Source of the DNA: an uncultured Paracoccaceae bacterium
GTDB lineage: Bacteria; Pseudomonadota; Alphaproteobacteria; Rhodobacterales; Rhodobacteraceae
Assembly (NCBI GenBank): GCA_947500825.1
Contig: CANMTR010000009.1
Coordinates: forward strand, 80,478-144,477
Length of the DNA: 64,000 bases
Direction: 5' to 3'
The translations under genes were made by a program, and so were the position numbers. The notes under the pieces are model-generated. The model was not told the DNA's origin, ran no database searches, and saw nothing but the letters and a program-made list of their open reading frames with translations. Each line of letters begins with the position of its first letter. Positions within the stretch are counted from its first letter, which is position 1. This document shows positions 42,323 to 49,910 of this stretch, piece by piece.

Positions 42323-43795
42323 TCAGCCCCCCGGGCCGAGCGTGGGGACGAGGCTGCCCGCGTCGATCAGCGACAGGAGCCAGGCGGGCCAGACCCCGAT
42401 CAGGACCACGAGGGCCAGGAGCGCGCCCAGGATCGCCGTCTCCCGCCGCGTGAGGTCGGCGAAGTCCGCGCGGGTCGCGGGCAACTCCCCGAAGAAGACC
42501 TGCCGCAGCATCGACAGGAACAGAGCCGCGGTCAGCAGGATGCCCAGGAGGCCCGCCGCGGCGATCCAGGGATAGACGGCGAAGGCCCCGAGGAAGACGT
42601 GCAGCTCGGCCACGAAGCCCGCCAGCCCCGGCAGGCCCAGCGAGGCGAAGGCCGCCAGCGTCGCGAGGCCCGCGAGGCGCGGCGCGGGCCCGGCGAGACC
42701 GCCGAAATGCCCCATGTCGTGATCCGAGGCGCGCTGCCAGATCGCGCCCGCGACGAGGAACAGTGCCCCCGTGATCAGGCCGTGCGCGACCATCTCGACC
42801 ACCGCGCCGGTCAGCGCGATCTGGCGCGCGGCCTCAGGGCCCAGCCCCGATCCGGCCACGGCGACGCCGAGCACGACGTATCCCATATGGTTGACCGAGG
42901 TGTAGGCGATGCGGCGCTTGAGGTTGTCCTGCGCACAGGCCACGAGCGCCCCCCACAGGATCGAGGCGAGCCCGAGGAGCGCGATCGGCAGGGCGTGGCG
43001 GGCAAAGGCCTCGGGCACCATCTGGAGCGCCACGCGCACCAGCCCGTAGGCCCCCATCTTCAGCAGGACCCCGGCCAGGATCGCCGAGACGGGGCCGGGG
43101 GCATTCACGTGGGCGGGCGGCAGCCAGGTATGGAGCGGGAACACCGGCGTCTTGATCCCGAATCCCGCGACGAGGGCCAGCAGCACGAGGCCCGCCACGG
43201 GCCCCGAGAGCGGCGGCGCGGCGATGATGGCGCGCATGTCGAAGGTCAGGTCGGGCATCGACAGGGCGAGGACGATGATCCCGACCAGGATCAGCAGGGA
43301 GCCCGCGAGGGTATAGACGAAGAACTTGAGCGCGGCGGCCTGCGCGTCGCCGTGGCCCCAGCGGCCGACAAGGAAGTACATCCCCACCAGCGACAGGTCG
43401 AAGAACACGTAGAACAGCACCAGGTCGAGCGTGACGAAGAGCCCGGTGGACACGCCTGCCAGGAACAGCATCCACGCGTGGTAGGCGCGCGCGTCGGACA
43501 CCCGGATCGGCCAGGCGATGGCGGCCACGAAGATCACCGCCGAGACGAGGGCGAGCGACAGCGACATCCCGTCCACGCCCACCCGCCAGGCGATCCCGAG
43601 GGAGGGGATCCAGGGCATCTCCGCCTGGGCGGAGAACCCGCCCGAGGCGTCGTAGGTCGCCCAGACGAGGAGGAGGAGCGCCAGGGGAACGCCCGCGACC
43701 GCGGTGGCGACCGGGCGCGCCCGCGCGGCATCGAGAGGCAGCGCGGCGAGGGCCAGGGCGCCCAGGAGCGGCACGATCACGGCGAGGGTCAGCAC
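42323..43795 (-). CDS. NADH-quinone oxidoreductase subunit M homologue
   Basis: FGIKTPVFPLHTWLPPAHVNAPGPVSAILAGVLLKMGAYGLVR; GTG start at 43795, 1 nt after the upstream gene's stop. Confidence 0.9.
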   Translation of the reverse strand: MLTLAVIVPLLGALALAALPLDAARARPVATAVAGVPLALLLLVWATYDASGGFSAQAEMPWIPSLGIAWRVGVDGMSLSLALVSAVIFVAAIAWPIRVSDARAYHAWMLFLAGVSTGLFVTLDLVLFYVFFDLSLVGMYFLVGRWGHGDAQAAALKFFVYTLAGSLLILVGIIVLALSMPDLTFDMRAIIAAPPLSGPVAGLVLLALVAGFGIKTPVFPLHTWLPPAHVNAPGPVSAILAGVLLKMGAYGLVRVALQMVPEAFARHALPIALLGLASILWGALVACAQDNLKRRIAYTSVNHMGYVVLGVAVAGSGLGPEAARQIALTGAVVEMVAHGLITGALFLVAGAIWQRASDHDMGHFGGLAGPAPRLAGLATLAAFASLGLPGLAGFVAELHVFLGAFAVYPWIAAAGLLGILLTAALFLSMLRQVFFGELPATRADFADLTRRETAILGALLALVVLIGVWPAWLLSLIDAGSLVPTLGPGG

Positions 43796-43796
43796 G

Positions 43797-45614
43797 TCAG
43801 CCTCCGAGGAACAGGAGCGCGATCCCCGCGGCGAGGCCCGCGACGAGGATCGTATAGTAATGGTGGGCGAGCCCGGTCTGCAACCGGCCCAGGTCGCGCC
43901 CGGTGAGGCTCGCCAGGCGCGCGCCGCCCCGGGACGGCAGGTCGGCCAGCCGCTCGCCGCCGCGGCCCGCGGCGCGCGAGGCGCGCAAGGTCGCGCCGAC
44001 GACGCCGCCCACGAGCCCGGTGGCCGCGCCCAGCCCGGCGCGCTGCCCGTCGATCGCGGCGTCGTCGAGCCGCGCGGCGCCGCGCGCCAGCGCCGCGACG
44101 GGGCGGACGACCGCATGGTCTATCAGGTGCGGCAGGCCCAGCCAGTCGGAGCGGGGCGCGGGGCCTGGCCGTCGCGCCATGGCGACCCCGGCCAACAGCC
44201 CCAGCGCCACGGCGGCGAGCGACGCGGCGGTCGCCGCCGTGGCGCCCGCGGGCAGGGCCACGCCCGCCCCCCGCGCGACGGCGTCCCGGACGGGCGCCAG
44301 CCACAGGGCCGACAGCGCCAGCGTCGCGCCCGACAGGAGCGCGAGGGCGATCGCCCCGCCCCGCGGCGGGGCGACATGGCCGGCGGCCCGGTCGCCCGGG
44401 GCGAAGGCCAGCAGCCAGAACCGGGCGGAATAGGCCGCCGCGATCCCGCCCGCGACGATCCCGCCCATGGCGGCCGCGGGGCCGGCCTGGCCCATGGCGG
44501 CGACCATCTCCTCCTTGGTCCAGCCGCCCGCGAGGGGCGGCACGGCGGCGAGCGACAGGGCGGCGGGGGCCGCGAGCGCGGCCGCCCGGGGCAGGGCGCG
44601 GCCCAGGCGCATCCCGTGCAGATCGAAGCTGCCCGTGGCGCGGTGGGCGAGGCCCGCGGCGACAAAAAGCGCAGCCTTGGCCGCCGCGTGGACGACCAGG
44701 TGCAGGATCGCCACGCCCGGGAACCCGGCGCCGACCGTGGCGATCATCAACCCCGTCTGCGCCGAGGTGGAGGCGGCGAGCACCTTCTTGGCGTGGACCT
44801 GCCGGCAGGCCGCCACGCCGCCCAGGGTCGCCGTCGCCAGCCCCAGGACCATCGCGCCCGCCGCGGCGCCCGGCGCGGCGGCGAGGGTCGGCTGGAGGCG
44901 CGCCAGCAGGTAGACACCGGCCGCGACCATGGCGGCCGAATGGAGCAGGGCCGAGACGGGCGTCGGCCCGTCCATCGCGCGCAGGAGCCAGGGCGCGAAG
45001 GGGACCTGCCCCGCCTTCGCCGCCGCCGCCACGAGGAGCCCCCAGCCGGCGAGGGCGAGGGGCGCGCCCTCGAGCCGCGACAGCGCGTCGTAGCCGGTCG
45101 AGCCGGTGGCGGCGAAGGTCGCGAAGAGGGCGACGAACAGGCCCAGGTCCCCCGCCCGTGTGGCGACGAAGGCATAGGCGGCCGAGCCCATGGGCGCCGC
45201 CTCGCGCCAGCGGTGGCCGATCAGCGCCCAGGAGCAGGCGCCGACGATCTCCCACCCGATCAGGAGCGTCACCAGATCGTTGGCGATGACCACCAGCTCC
45301 ATCGCGCCGACGAAGACCAGCAGGAGCCCGAGGAGGCGGGGCAGGGCCGGGCCGCGGTCGGCCGCGGCGAAGAGCAGAACCGGCAGGGCGACGAGCGGCA
45401 CCGCGACCGCGACAACGGCGGCCAGGGGCGGCAGGGACGCGCGCAGGGGAAGCGCCTCGGACCAGGCGAGGTGCCCCGCCGCGCCCGCGAGCAGGGCGGC
45501 CAGGAGCGCGGTGAGCCCGGCCATGACGGCGGCGGCCGCGCCCGGGCGGGGCGGCGGCGCCGCCCAGAGCGCCAGGCCCGCGATCGCGGGAAGGAGGGGC
45601 AGGGCCCAGATCAT
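43797..45614 (-). CDS. NADH-quinone oxidoreductase subunit L homologue
   Basis: LLIGWEIVGACSWALIG, AKAGQVPFAPWLLRAMDGPTPVSALLHSAAMVAAGVYLLARL. Confidence 0.9.
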   Translation of the reverse strand: MIWALPLLPAIAGLALWAAPPPRPGAAAAVMAGLTALLAALLAGAAGHLAWSEALPLRASLPPLAAVVAVAVPLVALPVLLFAAADRGPALPRLLGLLLVFVGAMELVVIANDLVTLLIGWEIVGACSWALIGHRWREAAPMGSAAYAFVATRAGDLGLFVALFATFAATGSTGYDALSRLEGAPLALAGWGLLVAAAAKAGQVPFAPWLLRAMDGPTPVSALLHSAAMVAAGVYLLARLQPTLAAAPGAAAGAMVLGLATATLGGVAACRQVHAKKVLAASTSAQTGLMIATVGAGFPGVAILHLVVHAAAKAALFVAAGLAHRATGSFDLHGMRLGRALPRAAALAAPAALSLAAVPPLAGGWTKEEMVAAMGQAGPAAAMGGIVAGGIAAAYSARFWLLAFAPGDRAAGHVAPPRGGAIALALLSGATLALSALWLAPVRDAVARGAGVALPAGATAATAASLAAVALGLLAGVAMARRPGPAPRSDWLGLPHLIDHAVVRPVAALARGAARLDDAAIDGQRAGLGAATGLVGGVVGATLRASRAAGRGGERLADLPSRGGARLASLTGRDLGRLQTGLAHHYYTILVAGLAAGIALLFLGG

Positions 45615-45916
45615 CCCGCGAGCGTCCCGATGCTCTCGGTCATGTCGGCCTGCCGCTTGCGGTAGATCGCGACGACCAGGGCGAAGCCGACGGCCATCTC
45701 CACCGCCATCACCGCCATGACGACGATTGCCAGGAGCTGGCCCTCCGGCATTCCGCCGAGGGCGAGGCTCCACAGGCCGATGGCGGCCAGGAGCGCGCCG
45801 TTCAGCATCAGTTCCAGCCCCATCATCAGCATCACGAAGCTCTGCTGGCTCAGCGCGCCGTAGAGGCCGATGCCGATCAGCGCCGCGGCGCCCAGGAGGA
45901 CGATGGTCAGCGTCAT
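45611..45916 (-). CDS. NADH-quinone oxidoreductase subunit K homologue
   Basis: IGLYGALSQQSFVMLMMGLELMLNGALL, VMAVEMAVGFALVVAIYR (both conserved TM Glu present). Confidence 0.92.
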   Translation of the reverse strand: MTLTIVLLGAAALIGIGLYGALSQQSFVMLMMGLELMLNGALLAAIGLWSLALGGMPEGQLLAIVVMAVMAVEMAVGFALVVAIYRKRQADMTESIGTLAG

Positions 45917-45923
45917 GGGGTCC

Positions 45924-46517
45924 TCAATGGTGATGGTGGTGGCCGCCGCCACCTTCGGGCTGTCGTCCGGCGGGGGGGCCTCCCGGCTCCAGCCCCGGCG
46001 GGCGCGAGCCGTCGTCCGCCGGGCCGAACCGGCCCCGGCGCGAGGACAGGATCACCGCGCCCACCATGGTCGCGAGCAGCGTCACGCCCGCCGTCTCGAA
46101 GATCAGCATCGAGGGCCCGAGAAGCTCGTGGCCCAGGGCGGCCACCGTGTCGGTGCCGGTCGCGACGCGCGCGGCCGGCGGGTCGGCGGCGAGAACGGCG
46201 GCGGCGAGCCCGGCGAAGGCGAGCCCGCCCGCGACGGCGGCCACGCGGTGCTGGTGGACCATGACCATCGGGTTCAGGCCGGCGGGATTCATCATGAACA
46301 TCACCATGAAGATCGCCATCACCATCATCTCCACCGCCATCATGAAGATCGTGGCGATGCCGATATAGGGCGCCGACAGGACGACCCCGACCGCGCCCAC
46401 CGCGACGAAGGACAGCATCAGCGAGAACGAGGCCCGCACCATAGAATCGACGCGGAAAACGCGCCATCCGGTCCAGACGGCGAAGAGGCACAGGGCGGCG
46501 ATGACGAGGTCGGTCAC
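45924..46517 (-). CDS. NADH-quinone oxidoreductase subunit J homologue with C-terminal GGGGHHHHH tail
   Basis: VRASFSLMLSFVAVGAVGVVLSAPYIGIATIFMMAVEMMVMAIFMVM; GTG start at 46517 overlapping the upstream gene. Confidence 0.85.
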   Translation of the reverse strand: MTDLVIAALCLFAVWTGWRVFRVDSMVRASFSLMLSFVAVGAVGVVLSAPYIGIATIFMMAVEMMVMAIFMVMFMMNPAGLNPMVMVHQHRVAAVAGGLAFAGLAAAVLAADPPAARVATGTDTVAALGHELLGPSMLIFETAGVTLLATMVGAVILSSRRGRFGPADDGSRPPGLEPGGPPAGRQPEGGGGHHHHH

Positions 46518-47395
46518 AGGGCGATCACCCCCGAGATGAGCAGATGCAGGAACGACAGCGGCAGCAGCACGGTCCAGACGAGGCCCAGCATGCGTGCGGG
46601 GGGCGGCCGCGCGATCCGCGCGCCGAGCGCGAGGATCGCGGCCATCATCCCCGCCGTCTTGAGCCACAGCCACACCGGGCCGGGCAGGACCGGGCCCAGC
46701 GGGCCGCCCAGGAACAGCGTCGCGGCCATGGCGCAGGCCGAGACCAGCATCGCCAGCCGCGCGGCCTGCCACAGTGCGCGGGCCGGCCCCGCCTCCTCGG
46801 CCGAGGTGCCGCCGGCGATGTCGGCACCGTCGGCGTAGTCCATGGGCCCGCGCAGGGTCAGCGACAGGATCGCCACCGCAAAGAGCGGCAGGCCCAGGGG
46901 TTGGCGCAGGACGTTCCACGCCCCGCGCTGGCTGTCGACGATGGCGACCAGCGACAGGCTTTCGGCCGGCAGCGCGGCGGCGATCAGCACGAACATCGAG
47001 GGCAGCATCGCCGGCAGCCCGATCGCGGCGTAGCGGTAGGCGCCGATCAACGGAAAGGGCGCGTTGGGCGACCAGCCGTGGAGGAACACGACCACCACCG
47101 TCAGCGCCTCGCACGCGCCCCAGATCGCGATGCCCGCGGGGCTGTCGATCGCTGCGTGGCCGGGCGCGAAGGGCACCACGCAAAGGCCGGCGGCGGCCAG
47201 TGCGAGGTACCAGGCGGGGGCGAGGCGGCGGTTCATGTCGTCGGGCGCCTCGGTCCGTACCGGACCGGCGAGCCAGTCGGCCGCGAGGCTCGCGATCCCC
47301 CCGCCCCCCGCGAGCCGGCGGTCGAGCCACGCGGCCAGAAGCGTCCCGGCGGCGAGGGTCGCGGCCACCGCGAGGAGGAGGAGCGCGCCGATCAT
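46514..47395 (-). CDS. Divergent NADH-quinone oxidoreductase subunit H homologue
   Basis: Partial NuoH pattern (GIASLAADWL...RLAPAWYLALAAAGLCVVPFAPG, LTLRGPMDY, ATLFLGGPLGP), but the quinone-loop region is degenerate. Confidence 0.8.
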   Translation of the reverse strand: MIGALLLLAVAATLAAGTLLAAWLDRRLAGGGGIASLAADWLAGPVRTEAPDDMNRRLAPAWYLALAAAGLCVVPFAPGHAAIDSPAGIAIWGACEALTVVVVFLHGWSPNAPFPLIGAYRYAAIGLPAMLPSMFVLIAAALPAESLSLVAIVDSQRGAWNVLRQPLGLPLFAVAILSLTLRGPMDYADGADIAGGTSAEEAGPARALWQAARLAMLVSACAMAATLFLGGPLGPVLPGPVWLWLKTAGMMAAILALGARIARPPPARMLGLVWTVLLPLSFLHLLISGVIAL

Positions 47396-48282
47396 GCCGC
47401 GAGCGCCTCCTGTGCGAGGGAGGAGGGCGGCAGGGAGGCGAGCGCCAGCATCGCCTCCGCCCATTCGAGGCCGGGCAGGAGGGCGGCGAGGTCCGGGGGC
47501 TCGATCTCCTGGCTCCGCCCCGCCAGGCATCCGGCCAGCCGGTCGCGCGCGTCCCGGCCGCCGACCGGCACGAGCCCCGGCGGCACGGCCCGCAGAAGGC
47601 CGGCGGCGCGCGGACGCCCCCCCGCCGCGACCCTGTCCGCCGCCCCGGGCAGGCCCAGGAGGCGCAGCATCCGGGCCGCGACCAGGTCGGGCGCATCGGC
47701 CTCCGCCGGTTGGTCGAAGGCGGGCGCCTGCACCTCGACCGCGACGATCACGTCGCCCTGCAGCGTCACCTCCAGGACCAGCCCGGGCGGCAGCATCGGG
47801 GCGAAGGGGCCGACGCGGGCGGTGTAGCGGTCGAGCTGCAACCCGTCGCGGATGTCGGCGCCGGTCATCGCCATGGGGCGGCCGTAGGGCGTGCCGCCCA
47901 TCATCCCCTCGCCGCCCTGGCCGTGGTCGCCCTTGCCCCGCCAGGGGGCGGGCGGCGCGTCTGGGCGGCGGTCGGGCGCGCTTTCGCCGCCGCCCAGGAG
48001 GTCCGCCCGGGCGTCGAGGAGGGCGCGCTCGATGTCGCCGGTGCCGTCCCACCGGACCGTGCGGCGTGGATGCGGCACCTGATCGTGGACCCGGTCGAGC
48101 GCCCCGGCGGCGCGGTCCGGGATCGCGCCCGCGACCAGTAGGAGCGCCGCCTCCCGGGGCGTCGCCGCGCGGCGCAGGCCGGGGCGGGCGAGCAGTCGCT
48201 CGACGGCCGGGGCCAGGCCCGGCCCGATCGCCGCGAAGACCGGGGCGGGCGCCGTGGCGGCCAGCCGGGCGAGGTGGCTCAT
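47392..48282 (-). CDS. NuoB/NuoD-derived fusion-like protein without Fe-S ligands (uncharacterised)
   Basis: ATPREAALLLVAGAIPDRAAGALDRVHDQVPHPRRTV resembles the NuoB core; DGLQLDRYTARVGPFAPMLPPGLVLEVTLQGDVI resembles a NuoD-like N-terminal region. Only one Cys in the protein. Overlaps nuoA and nuoH homologues by 4 nt. Confidence 0.72.
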   Translation of the reverse strand: MSHLARLAATAPAPVFAAIGPGLAPAVERLLARPGLRRAATPREAALLLVAGAIPDRAAGALDRVHDQVPHPRRTVRWDGTGDIERALLDARADLLGGGESAPDRRPDAPPAPWRGKGDHGQGGEGMMGGTPYGRPMAMTGADIRDGLQLDRYTARVGPFAPMLPPGLVLEVTLQGDVIVAVEVQAPAFDQPAEADAPDLVAARMLRLLGLPGAADRVAAGGRPRAAGLLRAVPPGLVPVGGRDARDRLAGCLAGRSQEIEPPDLAALLPGLEWAEAMLALASLPPSSLAQEALAA

Positions 48283-48614
48283 TCCCACGCGAACACCCCC
48301 TCGCGCCAGCCATAGAGAAGGCCCACCGACAGGATCGCCAGGAACATTCCCATCTCGGCCAGCGCCTTGGGCCCTTCTGAGACGAAGACGACCGCCCAGG
48401 GGTACATGAACATCATCTCCATCTCGAAGGCGACGAAGACGAGCGTCATGGTATAGGGGCGGAAGTGGTAGCGGCTCCAGGCATGAGTGTCGGGGGTGCC
48501 GCCGCCGAGGAAGGGCGCGGCCTGCGGCGCGGTGGAGGCGGCCTCGGGCAGGGCGCGAGACGCGGCGAAGGCGGCGAGCGCCGTCCACAGGCTCAGGATC
48601 ACGAGGGTCGTCAT
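48279..48614 (-). CDS. NADH-quinone oxidoreductase subunit A homologue
   Basis: RYHFRPYTMTLVFVAFEMEMMFMYPWAVVF is the NuoA (ND3) signature. Confidence 0.92.
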   Translation of the reverse strand: MTTLVILSLWTALAAFAASRALPEAASTAPQAAPFLGGGTPDTHAWSRYHFRPYTMTLVFVAFEMEMMFMYPWAVVFVSEGPKALAEMGMFLAILSVGLLYGWREGVFAWE

Positions 48615-48684
48615 GCGGGCTCCTCGGGCGCCGGGGTCCAGGCGGAAACGGGCCGTCCGGGCCCCGGTTCCCCGATCCGGGCCG

Positions 48685-49692
48685 TCAGGCGGCCACGCGC
48701 TCCATCTCGTCCAGCGCCTCGAGGATCAGCCCCGCATCCGCGCCCGGGCGGGAGGCGCCCTCGGACAGGACCTGCCGCCAGCGCCGGGCGCCCGCGCGGC
48801 CCGAGAACAGGCCCAGCATGTGGCGCGTGACCTGCCCTACCTTGCCGCCCGCCGCCACATGGGCGCGGGCATAGGGGACCATGGCGCGCGCGGCACCCTC
48901 CCGCGTGGCGGGGGGCGTCTCGGCGCCGAAGATGCGGGCGTCGGCCCCGAGCAGGACCGCGGCGGGGTCGTGGTAGGCGGCGCGCCCCACCATCACCCCG
49001 TCGAGGCCGCGCGCCAGGTGCGCCTCCGCCGCGTCGAGGTCGCCGATGCCGCCGTTGATCGAGACATGGAGGTCCGGGAACGTGGCCTTCATGGCGTGGA
49101 CGAGGGCCGGGTCGAGCGGCGGGACGCTGCGGTTCTCCTTGGGGCTCAGGCCCTTCAGCCAGGCCTTGCGGGCATGGACGATCACGCGGCGGACGCCCGC
49201 GGCGCGCACCGCCTCTAGGAAGGCGGGCAGCACCTCCTCGGGGACCTGGTCGTCGACGCCCAGGCGGCACTTCACCGTCACCTCGCGCGGCTGCGCGGCG
49301 ATCATCGCGGCGCAGGCCTCGGCCACGAGCTCGGGCCGGCGCATGAGGACGGCGCCGAACGTGCCCGACTGGACCCGGTCCGACGGGCAGCCGACATTGA
49401 GGTTGATCTCGTCGTAGCCCGCCTCGGCGCCGATCCGTGCCGCCTGCGCCAGCTCGGCGGGGTCCGAGCCGCCGAGCTGAAGCGCGAGGGGGTGTTCGGC
49501 GGCGTCGTGGTCCAGAAGGTGGTGCGCGCCTCCCCGCACCAGTGCCGGCGCCGTCACCATCTCGGTATAGAGGAGCGCGCGCGCCGAGAGCGTGCGGTGG
49601 AACATGCGGCAATGCCGGTCCGTCCAGTCCATCATGGGTGCCACGGCAAGGCGAGAAGCTTCACAAGCAGCTGATTTCAAACCATTTTCCAT
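48685..49692 (-). CDS. dusA: tRNA-dihydrouridine synthase A
   Basis: LAVAPMMDWTDRHCRMFHR, LQLGGSDPAELAQAARIGAEAGYDEINLNVGCPSDRVQSGTFGAVLM. The N-terminal codons are probably island-derived. Confidence 0.95.
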   Translation of the reverse strand: MENGLKSAACEASRLAVAPMMDWTDRHCRMFHRTLSARALLYTEMVTAPALVRGGAHHLLDHDAAEHPLALQLGGSDPAELAQAARIGAEAGYDEINLNVGCPSDRVQSGTFGAVLMRRPELVAEACAAMIAAQPREVTVKCRLGVDDQVPEEVLPAFLEAVRAAGVRRVIVHARKAWLKGLSPKENRSVPPLDPALVHAMKATFPDLHVSINGGIGDLDAAEAHLARGLDGVMVGRAAYHDPAAVLLGADARIFGAETPPATREGAARAMVPYARAHVAAGGKVGQVTRHMLGLFSGRAGARRWRQVLSEGASRPGADAGLILEALDEMERVAA

Positions 49693-49910
49693 TGCTGTTC
49701 AGTCAGCCAGTCGTTCTTCACATCACCCAAATTCTGCGAGTAATGCCGGGTTTTTCCGGGTTCCGCGAGCGGCGTTGCTACAGCGTAGCAAATTGCACGG
49801 CGCTCCTCCTGCGCGGTCGAGAGGCCCTCCGCCATGGTCGGATCGCCTCGATTTCCGGGGTTCTGAACCCGGATCCACTTCCTCCGTGAAATCGACCAAG
49901 GAACCTGACC

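Noticed and set aside
45924-45960. Pentahistidine tail as a cloning/vector artefact
   Set aside because: The sequence is embedded in native operon context with no vector-like linker or restriction scar, so it is treated as natural.
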